Shown one piece after another: positions 1 to 11,237 of a DNA stretch of 64,000 bases. The stretch covers positions 12,313,467 to 12,377,466 of the forward strand of contig CAMGYJ010000010.1 in NCBI GenBank assembly GCA_946122785.1. Direction: 5' to 3'. This DNA comes from Linum tenue. Its lineage: Eukaryota > Streptophyta > Magnoliopsida > Malpighiales > Linaceae. The first letter of the stretch is position 1. Each line of letters opens with the position of its first letter. The position numbers were made by a program, and so were the translations under genes. The notes below the pieces were generated by a model, which was given only the letters and a program-made list of their open reading frames with translations, ran no database searches and had not been told where the DNA came from.

Positions 1-1070
1 ACGACACTTGAGGAAACCGCTCTCGTACTAACATCGAATAAACATGCAATCAAAGGATATATCAATTCAAGGTAATTGAGGTGCAGAGATCATTAGTTCC
101 CCTCCTAGCCACATCTGTCGATCTAATATCACCACTACCGGGTTCAGTGAGTAGGGATAGTGTTGTATCTCCTCTACACGGGTTTCACCTGTATGAACAT
201 GAGGACCACAAGTTGATGGTCACGCACTAGGATACCAAGGATTACGTAGGTAAGCTCCTAGTTAGCAGGGGATGGTCACTTTGTCAACCAACTAGGACTC
301 AAGATTTACTAACTAAGCTAAAAGAAGTCATTCATATACAATTAGCTATAACCTAAATTGCCCTAGGCTAAGACCATGATATACATGCATTCATCCATTA
401 GGTAACCTAATACCATAGTTAGGGTTTCGGGGGGGGGGGGGGGGGGCAAATCCTCATGTACCTTAGACTAGTACCCCATGAAGGGGGAGAGAGCCATGGA
501 GAGAAAGAAAGAAAACAAGAATAAGAGCTCCTTATTGTGAAGAATACTCCTACTTCAGCTACTCATGCTTCTCCTCTTCCTCTCTAAGGAAACAAATTTT
601 CTCTCTAGTTCCTCTCTCTACGGTTTTGCAGCTTTCAAAGTCTTCTGAAATGAGGGGAACATCCCTCTATTTGTAGAGATCTAGAGGGACCGGCAGGTTC
701 GAGACTAACCTTCACGAGATCGTGGCTGTGATCTTTGTCATCAGGTCGTGGAGTTGAAACGACGGCGTGCTCAGCTCCTCGGATAAGGAGATCGAGGCCT
801 TGAATTGCCAGTCGCGAACTGAAGTCACGGCTATAATCTTTCTTGCGTTCTCGATCCTGAAGGCACAAAAGGTGGAATGCAAGACCTCTTGGGCTCTTGT
901 CTGCAGCTTCTCCAAGTTTACGGCTCAGGCGATCTGAAATTGCGACTGCGAACTTTTCACCTTGGTCGTGATCTCTTCCCTCTGTTGTATGCTATTCTAG
1001 ATACGCAGTCTAACATAATAAATCACAATCCTTTCTATGGCCACATTCTCCAATCTTGAGTTGGTTGTCT
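1..1070. other. Intergenic, no gene recognised
   Basis: I see no convincing gene. Short open frames on both strands at 635-1059 overlap one another and resemble no family I know. The text around 120-320 has the look of old LTR-element debris, but I could not find a matching LTR partner. An 18-base G run lies at 429-446. Confidence 0.4.
429..446. repeat. Homopolymer G tract (18 bp)
   Basis: An uninterrupted run of G follows AGGGTTTC. It is a likely slippage or assembly-error site and could form G-quadruplex structures on the + strand. Confidence 0.9.
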
Positions 1071-1379
1071 AGGTGTGGGGATCTGTAGGATATTCTGCTG
1101 TCAATAGGATCAATGAGCTCCACCAAAGTTGTACACCCATTAGGAGGTGTAAGTACTGGGGATAGTATCCTCTAGTTCTCTGTTACAAGTACCCACTAGT
1201 TAAGCCAAATATCCACTTTTCTTCCATTTCTCACATTCCATCTCAATCCCTTAGTAACCAGATCCTCTATAGCCATTAGACTTCTCCATTTTCCCCTTTT
1301 TCTGCTATCATAGTACTTTGATTTGAGAACTCTAGCCACTAAAGACTATGAATTTTTCTGCTATCTTGTAAACAAAATA

Positions 1380-2400
1380 CTGTCATTTGCAAAATGAGGA
1401 TGAGAAATCATTGGTGATCTCCTCTTCACCCTTATTCCTTCCAGCTGTCCTTCGACCATATTCCTATTTATAAAATTTGACAAACCTTCCACCACCAACA
1501 TATAAGTAGGAGGATAGAGGGTCCCCATGCCTCAATCCTCTTGTAGGAAAGAAAGTATGAGTCTAATGGCCAATAACCAACACCAAGAAAGACAATGTCG
1601 AAACACAGTACATAATCTTTCTAACCCATTTGTCTGCAAACCCTATCTTCCTCATCATTGTAAGGAAGTGGTTAAGTACCATACATGGGCTTGAAGTTTG
1701 CACAGGCATCAGACACCATGTGCTAACAAATGGGGGCTACCGGGATTCGAACACAAGACCTTTCGGTTACAGAAGGCTCTATATCATCTCAAGAACCAGT
1801 TGCTCCCAATAACTCGAGTTGTTGGGAGAAGGTTATGCTGGATCTTATACAGGCCCATGTATGGTACTTAACCACTTCCTTACACGCCCCCTCAAACGAA
1901 AGCCGACTCATGGGCTTGAAGTTTGCACAGGCCCGCCATACCATGTGCTTGAAAGACAACGGTTAATATTGGGGGTCGTGAGGACTTGAACACGTGACCT
2001 CAAGGACAAACCAGCTCTGATACCATGTCATAAACCAGTTGGTCCCAATAACTCGAGTTGTTGGGAGAAGGTTATGCTGGATCTTATACAGGCCCATGTA
2101 TGGTACTTAACCACTTCCTTACAATCATTGCCTCTAGAAATTTCCATTTCACTCTATCATAGGCCTTAGCAATATCAAGCTTTGCAGCCTTAAAACATTT
2201 CTCCCTGCGTTTTCTCTTTTATTGAGTGAAAACACTCAAAGTCCACTAAGATGTTATATGTAATCAAATGACCTAAAACAAAAGCAGTCCGACATTCCTC
2301 AATGACCTCGTTTAACAACCGTTTGAGCCTATTTTCTAATACTTTTAAGAGTATTTTTAAAGTACTTTGCACAAGCTAATTGGCCTAAAATCTACATGAC
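1380..2400 (-). pseudogene. LINE (non-LTR) reverse transcriptase relic
   Basis: Read on the minus strand, 2372-2190 gives RT-like text with KVLENRLKRLLNEVIEECRT followed by AFVLGHLITYNILVDFECFH, the region before the first catalytic motif of plant L1-type RT. At about 2190-2130 it continues as LDIAKAYDRVKWKFLEAM. After an inserted element (1659-2123) the frame-shifted remainder at about 1640-1390 reads like LSPYLYMLVVEGLSNFINRN and then SHPHFANDSILF, where plant L1 RT normally has the catalytic FADD; here it reads FAND. Stops and frameshifts show it is dead. The endonuclease domain and a poly(A) end were not found. The family call is firm; the outer limits are approximate. Confidence 0.75.
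1659..2123 (-). mobile_element. TRIM-like (miniature LTR) tandem insertion inside the LINE relic
   Basis: The insert begins TGTAAGGAAGTGG and ends CCACTTCCTTACA. The outer 32 bp (1659-1690 and 2092-2123) are perfect inverted repeats, flanked by ATCAT direct repeats (1654-1658, 2124-2128). Read on the minus strand it carries two tandem copies of a unit of about 238 bp. Each starts with TGTAAGGAAGTGG, and the first is followed by TGGTATCAGAGC, which complements the 3' end of initiator tRNA-Met as an LTR-element primer site does. A purine tract (GAGGGGGCG) precedes the second copy. Both units have tRNA B-box-like text (GTTCGAATCC, GTTCAAGTCC). The TG..CA ends and 5-bp duplication fit an LTR-type element; the long terminal inversion is odd. 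No coding capacity. Confidence 0.6.
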
Positions 2401-2588
2401 CCTCCTAAGTTTTCTTCTTTGGGATCAAAGCTATCAAAGTATGATTCAACTTGTGTGGAAAACCCCCTACTCCAAGTATCCTTGTAATTACATAGTAACA
2501 TCCTTACCTACTATACTCCAAAAAATATTTAAAAGCAAGGTCAAAATAAATAAGAGTTGTTTGAAATCATTGGAGTACTTCTAATAAT

Positions 2589-2792
2589 TTGCAGGTACTG
2601 CATAATTGCAACTGTAGATGTGGCCAGTTGACCGATCAGATTAGAATGCTCAAGAAACTTAACCGCATTATTCTACATAACAATTCCATTTCTGTTCCAC
2701 TTCCAATGTCATTTGGAGAAATGATATCCTTGGATTATGTAAACCTTGCAGGAAACAAGATAAATGGGAGTTTTCCAACTATTTTTAGTTAA
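2589..2792 (+). pseudogene. Leucine-rich-repeat fragment (receptor-like protein relic)
   Basis: A 67-codon stretch contains about two plant extracellular LRR repeats: LKKLNRIILHNNSISVPLP, then MISLDYVNLAGNKINGSFP. These match the LxxLxxLxLxxNxxxGxxP spacing of LRR receptor kinases and receptor-like proteins. It begins just after TTTGCAG, a possible splice acceptor, and ends at a stop with no transmembrane or kinase part following. This is an isolated exon relic; the parent gene cannot be named. Confidence 0.5.
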
Positions 2793-3724
2793 CCTTTTAA
2801 CCTCCCCGTCTTCACAAAATTGGATATGATTTTAGATTAAATAGTTTGATTTGCATAAATAACATAATTTTGGATTGAATGATTAAATTTAAATGTATAA
2901 TAATTGAGCATGACATGCCTTTGTCTTCTAAAAAGGCAAGGAAATAATTTTGTGTCAAAGATCGAAAGAATATAACGATATTAAAAGTCCAAACTTTATT
3001 TCCTGCATGCACTTGATGAATATCATTATCGAACCATGATGCTTTCCTTAAAAGAGAATAAAACTTAATATGGGGTCAAATAGAGTTATAGAGTTGAAAC
3101 CACCTAATTATAGCGACGAATCTTCTTTGATACCCACCAAATTCAAAATGGTAATTGAAAAGTCTTAGAGTTCAAATGAGTAATAAGTCTTATGGAAAGA
3201 AGAAGAAAAAACTCGTTAAGTTAGCTCAAACGCAAGAGAGAACATTTGGGGATTGAATTGCTCCGAAAAATTTATACGACAATAGCATACACAAAAAACA
3301 GAGATTAATTTCTACTCGTAGTAAAAAAGTGGGAAGTTCATCAACCATAATCTTTGTAGGTATGTAGAAATTTTCTTTTGACAACAATTTTCTCAACTAA
3401 TATTGACCAACACATTCAAAGGAAAGATAAGAGCAATCGACTATTGCTACTTTTTTTACTTTGCTTTGTAAATATAAGAAGGATAGGAAATCTATAAATT
3501 AATTTTTAGAATTTGGATAAAAAAATTGAGATGTAATTGAACTTATGTTTTAGATTGTAATTACATTTATGTTTAAACACACAAATACACATCTACACTA
3601 ATTTTCTGATCTTGTAGGTGAAAACAGAGGATTGTGCGAAGAGGAAGGAGACTGAATCAGTTTATAAATCACTCTCTGTGCTTATAGAAAAGAAAAGAAA
3701 ACACAGAAAAGAAAAGATAAAAGA
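2793..3724. other. AT-rich spacer, nothing recognised
   Basis: No family-like open frame, tRNA or inverted repeat was seen between the LRR relic and the tRNA-Tyr gene. Composition is AT-rich, typical of plant intergenic DNA. Confidence 0.5.
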
Positions 3725-3813
3725 TCCGACCTGCCGGATTCGAACCAGCGACCTAAGGATAACAGCTATATTCTGACTACAGTCCTCCGCTCTACCAACT
3801 GAGCTAAGGTCGG
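3725..3813 (-). tRNA. tRNA-Tyr (GUA), with intron
   Basis: Read on the minus strand, the gene starts CCGACCTTAGCTCAG, has TGGTAGAGC in the D arm and GGTTCGAATCC as B box/T loop. It ends GGTCGG plus a discriminator A, so the 7-bp acceptor stem closes perfectly. The anticodon loop reads CTGTAG then A, with GTA as anticodon. It is split after position 37 by a 16-nt intron (TCAGAATATAGCTGTT), as in nuclear plant tRNA-Tyr genes. Mature length without CCA is 73 nt. Confidence 0.96.
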
Positions 3814-3822
3814 ATTATGCTT

Positions 3823-3916
3823 TTTAATTTCCATTTCTAGCGTCACTTGATATGTTACATTAACGTGCATTTAATTTCCATTTCTAGCGTCACTTGATAT
3901 GTTACATTAACGTGCA
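3823..3916. repeat. 47-bp perfect tandem duplication
   Basis: Two adjacent identical copies of a 47-bp unit (TTTAATTTCC...AACGTGCA; 3823-3869 and 3870-3916). They lie immediately upstream of the tRNA-Tyr gene in its direction of transcription. Perfect identity implies a recent duplication. Confidence 0.9.
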
Positions 3917-4054
3917 TGTCCACGCACGTTCAGAAACTTACAATGACCGTAGATGTAAGGATTTTATTTACATATTGTGCACAAAGCACAATGCATAACT
4001 TATAATGACAATTGACATGTGTTTTATAGCGCCGGACATGTAGATGAAAGGATT

Positions 4055-4181
4055 CCAATGTTTTACATATTGGTGTTATCTTTGACCACCAGACGCGCTT
4101 TATAACGCTCAATAGTGTCATTGAAGTGAAATTTGACTTTATACACCCATTTAACTCAAGTGCGTCAATCTCTTTGCGCAT
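4055..4181 (-). pseudogene. Ty1/copia reverse transcriptase relic
   Basis: On the minus strand the text reads AMRKEIDALELNG, then in a shifted frame WVYKVKFHFNDTIERYKARL VVKDN. These are the conserved segments at the start of the copia RT domain (usual form WVYKIK...GTIERYKARLV). The PPGKKAIGCK segment between them is missing and frames are broken, so this is a short dead fragment. It is on the opposite strand to the large copia element and probably independent of it. Confidence 0.7.
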
Positions 4182-4239
4182 TGTCTAACGCCAACACTTA
4201 AGAAGGACTACTTCACGGGAAGATTGAGGCTTATGAGAC

Positions 4240-4450
4240 TAATTAGGCCAGTGTACACCAAGATCCCCGATCAGGGATTAGAAGGGAAGCGACTGGGGAT
4301 AGGCAACACCATCCTGGAATGCTGAAGGTGATTCCCCTGGCTAGGAGGAGGACTAAATTCCCCAACCGTGAAGTATAAACATAAGGACCCCCGGTCAGGA
4401 GGGCTTAAATCTCCGATCGGGGATCCAAAGATTCGTGACAGGGGATCGGG
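4240..4450. repeat. Dispersed repeat copy (also at 38.9-39.1 kb)
   Basis: The stretch AAGGACCCC-GGTCAGGAGGG followed by TTAAAT and GATCGGGGAT recurs in diverged form at about 39023-39070. Flanking text is also similar (GGGTTGA...ATAACTTTTTT versus GGGTTGA...TTACTTTTTTG). Short GATC-GGGGAT words repeat internally. Probably LTR or leader debris of one unidentified element family. Confidence 0.5.
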
Positions 4451-4510
4451 TTGACGAGCAAAATAACTTTTTTCAGTTAGGATTCTTTTCCTTTTTTGGT
4501 TTTTGTGTAA

Positions 4511-5380
4511 GGGTAATATTTTCGTATGGCCTGAACTTTGACCAAAATAAATATCCTGGCCAATCTTTTCGATCTATAACATCCTAGCCCGAACTATACA
4601 CCAAAATAAACAATTTGGCCAAACCCGATGTTTGACCGTTAACTTGGACGGTCAAACGCGTTGACTAACGGTCAGCGCGCCACGTCACTGCCAAGTCAGA
4701 AGATCTGATAAATATTTAGGGGTCGTTTGCTTGTGGGATTTGGGTGATGGATTTGGAACCCAAATCCCAAGCATGATGGAGTTGACACAAATCCTTTGTT
4801 TGTTGAGGGACACAAATCCGTGGGGTCCACGGATTTGGACCCCTTTTTTAGATCCAAATCCGTGGACCCCACGGATTTGTAAATCCCACATTTCATTTGG
4901 GATTTGACAATAGAAGAAAAAAATGTGAGACAAATCCATCACAAATCCATGATAAAAAATCAACTAAACAAACAATGTACTCTTCCAAATCCATGATGCA
5001 ACAAATCCATCATAAATCCAAAGGTTTTTAAAACTCAAAACCTTCATTTTCAAATCCAACAAGCAAACGAGCCCTTAATCTTTTTCGTTTTTTATTTTTG
5101 GTTTAACTAAGGTGTTAGATGATTTTTTTAATTTATAATAATTTAAAATTAGGGAATGTGTGGAAATTGTGAATTATTTTAAATATTTTATGCTGACTTG
5201 GCAGTGACATGGCGCGTTGACTAACGGTCAACGCGTTTGACACCGTCTAAGTTAACGGTCAAAAGTCGGATCTGGCCAAATTGTTTATTTTGGTGTATAG
5301 TTCGGGCCAGGATGTTATAGATCAAAAAGATTGGCCAGAATGTTTATTTTGGTCAAAATTCAGGCCATACGAAAATATTA
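4511..5380. mobile_element. Long-inverted-repeat element, MULE-type, nonautonomous
   Basis: About 190 bp at the left (from GGGTAATATTTTCGTATGG) recurs inverted at the right (...CCATACGAAAATATTA), including the GCGTTGACTAACGGTCA block. The arms frame a loop with no coding capacity, itself invaded by a PIF/Harbinger MITE (4719-5074). GGGTAA-type ends and long arms fit nonautonomous Mutator-like elements. I could not find a clean target duplication because the extreme right end appears degraded. Confidence 0.6.
4719..5074. mobile_element. PIF/Harbinger (Tourist-like) MITE, 356 bp
   Basis: Terminal inverted repeats GGGGTCGTTTGCTTGTGGG and (inverse) GGGCTCGTTTGCTTGTTGG are flanked by the 3-bp duplication TTA (4716-4718, 5075-5077), diagnostic of PIF/Harbinger elements. 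It is nested in the loop of the surrounding inverted-repeat element, so it arrived later. It is noncoding and rich in the words AAATCC and CCACGGATTTG. Confidence 0.85.
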
Positions 5381-5480
5381 ATAGTTTATGTTTCTCTAGC
5401 CTATATAAAAGGCTTGAACTCGAGTTTTAAGGAACGCATTGAAAAATATTGATTTTACTCTTGATTCATAGAGCATTTGC

Positions 5481-6109
5481 TGTTGGACTATGACGTCTCG
5501 CCCAAGCAAATAGAAAACGACGTCACTTAACATCTTAGCCACGACGTCGTCCTTCAAAGCTCCCACAAAACCAAACCTCCGCCGTTTCATGCCTCTGCAC
5601 AACGTTTCATCTCCATAGCCGACCATTATCCAGATCTGCTGGGCGCTTGCTTCTCGATCGTCTCTTTCGCTGCTTCACCACTCTGGAATAGAGAAACACC
5701 TCTCTCGAAGCTCGCAGAAACCATCACCGCCTCTACAGAGACTAATGATGATCACAGCCTTGATCATCATCCTTAGCCAACGGCTATCTCCATCTCGTGT
5801 ATAAATAGTAGGTTCTGCTATCCTTTTAAACTTGGCAGTTTGTAATAGAAACATAGAGAAGTGTCTTCTGTTGCTTTGGGTCCGTAGTCTACTTCAGTAG
5901 AGCAAATCACAGTGTCATAGAACTGGGTGGTTTGTTCTTGGGAAGTCTGGGTTTTTGTTCAAAGAGGCAATTCGTTGGCTTGGCTCTTGTTGTTCTTGTG
6001 TGTTCAGTTCTTCAAAAAATAAATAAAAGTTTCCTTTTCTAAAAGGCTGTTTCTATCGAGTGTGATTGTATTCACAAATACATTTCTTGATTCACACTCT
6101 GATTTCACA
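5481..6109 (+). mobile_element. 5' LTR of the Ty1/copia element
   Basis: The right edge is well supported: ...GATTTCACA is followed after two bases by a tRNA-Met primer site. The left edge is inferred from the first TGTTGG (copia LTRs commonly start TGTTGG and end CA). A TATA box (TATAAATA, 5800-5807) lies internally, as expected for the U3/R boundary. No second copy was found downstream, so the start cannot be confirmed by LTR comparison. Confidence 0.5.
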
Positions 6110-6111
6110 AT

Positions 6112-6123
6112 TGGTATCAAAGC
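6112..6123 (+). promoter_or_regulatory. Primer binding site (initiator tRNA-Met)
   Basis: TGGTATCAAAGC differs by one base from TGGTATCAGAGC, the complement of the 3' end of plant initiator tRNA-Met, used by most plant copia elements to prime minus-strand synthesis. It sits two bases after the LTR end and 44 bp before the gag ATG. Confidence 0.8.
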
Positions 6124-6166
6124 AGGTTCTTTGCTGGATTAACTATCACCAAAGAAGATCAGTAAA

Positions 6167-7790
6167 ATGGCTGGATCATCATCCACACCTGTGTCCTACT
6201 CTGCAAATACAAATCCCCCATGGTTCGATGGGACGGATTACTCTGTTTGGAAGAAGAGGATGAGGATTTACCTAAGAGGAGTCGACGGTGATTTATGGAG
6301 CATTGTTCGTAAAGGACCAATCCCCATGAATGATGATGAGGAAGAAAAATGGGAAGACGAGCAGAAGATATCATCTCAACTCGACTCAAGGGCGATGCAT
6401 CTATTGTTCTCAGCACTGTCACCTGAAGAAAGAAATCAGGTTGCTCAGTGTGAAACTGCCAAAGAGATTTGGGACTCGTTGCAAACTACTCACGAAGGTA
6501 CATCTGAGGTAAAAGAAAGTCGAATTGATGTTTTAATGAATGAATATGAGTCTTTTGAAATGAGTACAGGAGAATCTATATCTAGTATGTATAAAAGATT
6601 CAATGACCTAATTAATAGGCTAAAAGGACTAGGCAAATTGTTTGCTACAAAGGACCTAGTTAGAAAAATCTTAAGGAGTCTTCCTAGAGAATGGCTTCCC
6701 AAAAGGACAGCTATAGAAGAGGCAAAAGATCTTAATACTCTGTCTATTGAAAGATTAGTAGGATCACTGCTCAGTCATGAAGAAGTAATCACACAAATGA
6801 ATAAGGAAAATAATAGGAGAAAAAAGGTGATTGCTTTTAAAGCCCAAGAATATGAAAAGTGATCTTGAATATGAGATAAGTGAAGATTTTGAGAGAGAAT
6901 TTGCCCTCGTAAGTAGAAAATTTCATAGAATGTTAAAAATTAGAAGAGAGTTCCAAGCAAATAAAGCATACAATGACACTAGAAACTCAGAAGTTAGACG
7001 AGATAAAGAAGAAAGACCTGTTCTAAAACATTTTGATAGAGGATTTACAAACAAGCATGCTGCAGAAAGGCATAGTCAAATGTTTGCTGACAGAAACTCA
7101 GAAGGAAAGGAAAGGTATAAAGGAGATCAAAGATCTCCTGCCGAAAAGGATCTGACAATTTGTTATAAGTGTGGAAAGACAGGTCACATGCGATCCAAAT
7201 GTCCACTTAATAAAGCCAAAGAGAAGGCGCTTGCAGCTTCATGGAGCGATTACAGTTCAGAAGAAGAAGAGGAAGTAAGAAATCTGGCTTACATGGCCTT
7301 TGCTGCAAAAGGAGAAGCTGACTCAGACTCTACCAGCTGCGATGATCAGACTTTTGCCACAAGTTATCAGGTAATAAATGATAGTGATTCTGAAAAGGAT
7401 AATGATATTGTGTCAAAAACAGAATTCCTGCATGTTTTAAGAAACTTACAAGCTGAATGTGATAGACTTAAAAGTAGATACTGCTTGCTTATGACTGATA
7501 ATCAAGCAATGAAGGAGGAAATAAACACACTTAAAAGAACTATTAAGTTTCAAGATGAATGTCAGATCAAACTAAATGAACAGATTTTTAATCTGACTGA
7601 TAAAAATCAGAAGCTAAGGACAGTTTACAGAGGAACAAATTCAAAGTCTCCCGTAAAGAATTTTCAAAAAGAAGCTAAAATCAACTACAACAAAAAAGTA
7701 GATCTCAAAGAAAGAATGTTGAGACTAGTACAGCCAAAAACTATCCCACAATATATACATGTTCTCACTGTAAAAGACAAGGGCATTTAG
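6167..7790 (+). pseudogene. gag: Copia Gag (capsid-nucleocapsid), frameshifted
   Basis: The first frame (6167-6862, 231 codons) has the copia gag start with NPPWFDGTDYSVWKKRM and the body typical of the UBN2/retrotran-gag family. It is cut by a frameshift near 6855 and resumes at 6831-7790. That part contains a CCHC zinc knuckle (CYKCGKTGHMRSKC, about 7160-7203), an acidic serine-rich stretch and a leucine-rich coiled-coil-like segment. A second knuckle-like motif (CSHCKRQGHLVRFC) is readable in another frame at about 7757-7798. Gag would form the virus-like particle. The frameshift makes this copy dead; the extended region between two knuckles resembles Sirevirus-like copia elements, which I infer rather than prove. 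Confidence 0.85.
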
Positions 7791-9190
7791 TAAGATTCTG
7801 TTATGATCTGAGGAAACCTCCTGTATATAGGTCCTTCTGGGTACCAAATGCACTAATGTCTGATTGATTGCAGAAACAGGGAGAAAATGAGAACATCTGG
7901 TTCTTGGACAGTGGTTGCTCCCACCACATGACAGGTAGACAAGAGTTGTTTTCTTCTCTCACATACAAGAAAGGAGGTAAAGTAGTTTTTTGGTGATGAT
8001 AGAGTAGGAATAATCATGGGAACTGGTACTATAGGTAAAAGTCCATTCCCTGTTATCAGTAATGTGATGTTTGTTAAAGGTCTAAAACACAATCTGCTTT
8101 CCATCAGTCAACTGTGTTGTGCTGAAAACAAAGTAATTTTTGAAGCTGATTCATGTCAAATCATCAGGATAAATGACAACAAGATATTGTTTAGTGGAAC
8201 TAAGAAAAACAATATGTTATGTGGTAAACTTAAACAGTCTGGAAGCTTTCAATGAAACTTGCTTTCAAGCTGTTTCTGTTAATCTTGAAATGCTATGGCA
8301 CAGAAAGTTAGGACATGTCTGTCTGTCAAAACTTTCAAAACTCTCAAGAACAAAGTCAGCCAGAGGTATTCCTAGACTAAAAGACAATTCAAAATTTTTC
8401 TGTGATGCTTGTGTAAGTGGAAAATTAGCCAAAAAGAACTTTAAGTCAAAAAGGGATATCACCACCACCAAACCATATGAACTAATACATATGGATTTGT
8501 TTGGTCCTACAAACGTAGAAAGTCTTGGAGGGAAGTCATATGCATTTGTCTTAGTTGATGATTTCTCTAGATTTACTTGGGTATACTTACTCGTGTCAAA
8601 GGATGAGGCTTTTGTTAAATTCAAGACGTTTGTGCATACTGTGCTAAATGAATTAGATAACGGAATAAAATCAATTAGGAGCGACAATGGAGGTGAATTT
8701 ATATCAGATCAGTTTGCTGACCTATGTAATGATAAGGGTATAAATCACACATTTTCTGCACCTAGGACACCACAGCAAAATGGTGTAGTAGAAAGAAAAA
8801 ATAGAACAATCATTGAAATGGCCAGAACTATGCTTTTAGAATATAATTCACCAAATTTCCTATGGGGGGAAGCTTGTAATGACTGCAGTATACGTTATTA
8901 ACAGGGTATTAATTAGAAAAAACCCTAGAAAAAACCCCCTATGAGATCCTGAAGCAAAAAACTCCAAATCTCGGGTATTTTCATCCTTTTGGATGCAAAT
9001 GTTTCATTTTAAACACAAAAGATCATCTTTACAAGTTTGATGCGAAGTCAGATGTAGCCATTTTTCTTGGATACTCAACAAAAGGTCAGGCCTATCGAGT
9101 ATATAACCTAAAGACAAAAAGAGTTTGAAGAATCAGTGTTTGTAAAATTTGATGAGTCCATGTCTACTGACCAAGTTATTTCAGAAAGTA
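7791..9190 (+). pseudogene. pol: Copia protease and integrase, broken
   Basis: The protease motif WFLDSGCSHHMTG lies at about 7900-7935 (catalytic Asp in DSG). The integrase H2C2 finger (HRKLGH ... CDACVSGK) is at about 8299-8425. The catalytic DDE core follows at 8480-8860: MDLFGP, RSDNGGEF and VERKNRT. A trailing IN segment (HPFGCKCFILN, then FLGYSTKG) is read at about 8980-9090 in another frame. At least three frame changes or stops (about 7985, 8230, 8902) separate the parts, so no functional polyprotein can be made. Confidence 0.88.
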
Positions 9191-9483
9191 TAGGACCTCT
9201 TATTTCCTATGACAAACAAAGAAGGAGAGGCTAATCAGGAGGAAGAATCTTCAGAAAGAAGCAAGGATACTCACAAGGAGGAAACTAAAAACAAATTGGA
9301 AGAAGAAAAACAGAAGAGATGCTCCTGCACACATACAGAAAAGGCATCCACCGTCTCAAATCATCGGGAACCTTAACGATGGTATGCACACGAGGGGTAA
9401 GTATCACCCAGGTCAGTATGCATTTATTTCTTTACTGGAACCTAGAAATTACAAGGAAGCCTTAACTGACGATGAATGGGTAA

Positions 9484-10984
9484 ATGCTATGCAAGAGGAA
9501 GTTGTTGCAATTTGCTAGGTTAAGAGTATGGGAATTAGTTCCAATACCCTTAGGTCAACTAATAATTGGAACCAAGTGGGTGTTTAGAAATAAAACTGAT
9601 GAGGAAGGGTTTGTAACAAAAAACAAGGCCAGACTTGTGGCACAAGGATATAGTCAGGAGGAAGGAATTGACTTTGAAGAATCCTTCGCTCCTGTAGCTA
9701 GGATTGAATCAATTAGGCTCCTATGTGCTTATGCATGTTATATGAAGATACCTTTATTCCAAATGGATGTAAAAAGTGCGTTTTTTAAATGGTGAAATTA
9801 TGGAAGAAGTCTATGTGAGTCAACCCCCAGGTTTTGTCAATCATGAATTCCCAGATCATGTTTATAAGCTGTCAAAGGCGCTGTATGGATTAAAACAAGC
9901 TCCTAGAGCTTGGTTTGACAAGCTATCTGCTTTCCTAATTAGTAAAGGATTTGTGCAAGGGAATGTTGATAAAACATTGTTCATAAAAAGGGAGAAAACA
10001 GATACATTGATTGTACAAATATATGTTGATGATATTGTATTTTGGGTCTACTAATCCTACTATGTGTTCCGAGTTTTGTGAATCCATGAAATCAGAATTC
10101 GAGATGAGTATGATGGGGGAGCTATCTCATTTTCTTGGCCTACAGATTAAGCAAACCAAATCAGGTATGTTCATAAGTCAAACAAAGTACATTGAGACAA
10201 TGCTTAAGAAATATGGCTTAAACTCAGTAAATGGTAGTCCTACTCCTATGGCCACTAATCTTAAGCTAGACAAGGATGAGTCTGGGATTCCTTTCTGCGA
10301 AAAGAAGTATAGAGGGATGATTGGATCCCTTCTTTACCTAACTGCTAGTCGTTCCAGATATCCAGTATAGTGTAGGGTTGTGTGCAAGATTTCAAGCAAA
10401 CCCTAAGGAAAGTCATTTTAAAGCAGTTAAAACGAATTTTTAGATATCTCAAAAGCACTTGTCAAGTAGGATTATGGTATCCCATAACTGACTCCTTCGA
10501 GCTCATAGGATACAGTGATTCAGATTTTGGTGGAGTCTTTACAGATAGAAAGAGTACCTCTGGAGGTATTCAATTCCTTGGTCCAGCTCTTGTGTCTTGG
10601 TTTAGCAAGAAACAAGCTGCTGTGGAATTATCCACTGCCGAGGCAGAATACATGGCTGCTGGAAGTTGTTGTACTCAACTTATGTGGATGAAAGCTCAGC
10701 TTTCTGATTATGGTTTCAACTTTCATAATATACCTGTATGTTGTGATAACACTAGCACAATTTGCATGACCAAAAACCCTGTCCAACATTCCAGAACCAA
10801 ACATATAGAAATAAAATATCATTTTATACGAGATTTAGTTCAAGCTGGACACATTAATCTTCTATTTGTGTCCACTGAGCTACAATTAGCTGATCTCTTT
10901 ACGAAAGCTCTATCTGGAGACCGTTTCCTGCAACTTTGTACTGAGATTGGGCTAAAATCCCTTGAAGAAATAAAAAATCTTTAA
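9484..10984 (+). pseudogene. pol: Copia reverse transcriptase and RNase H, broken
   Basis: RT starts with [11 protein letters not shown], then [42 protein letters not shown] and the catalytic YVDDI (10022-10036). RNase H has GYSDSDFGG, RKSTSGGIQFLG, STAEAEYMAA and DNTSTICMTKNPVQHSRTKH, in the usual copia order PR-IN-RT-RH. Frameshifts at about 9790 (a T run), 10040 and 10370 split it into four frames. All parts are on the + strand, colinear with gag. Confidence 0.9.
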
Positions 10985-11237
10985 AAAGCTGACGAAGCTA
11001 TCAGCTGTTTTATTACTCTAGGCGTTTTTATGTCTAGTAATTGGCAAAAACCCCTGACTAAATACGGCTCATGCGTGTTTTCTTTTAAAACCAATTGAAT
11101 TATTACCTTCACTTTTGACAGAAGAAACCCTTCGTCTCCCTTCTGCTATCTAAGCCCCTCTCCTATTTCAAAGACTCCCTCTTCTTTCTGATCTCCTCAC
11201 TTAGCAAACAAAGCATTTCAAAAACTCTCCCACAAAC

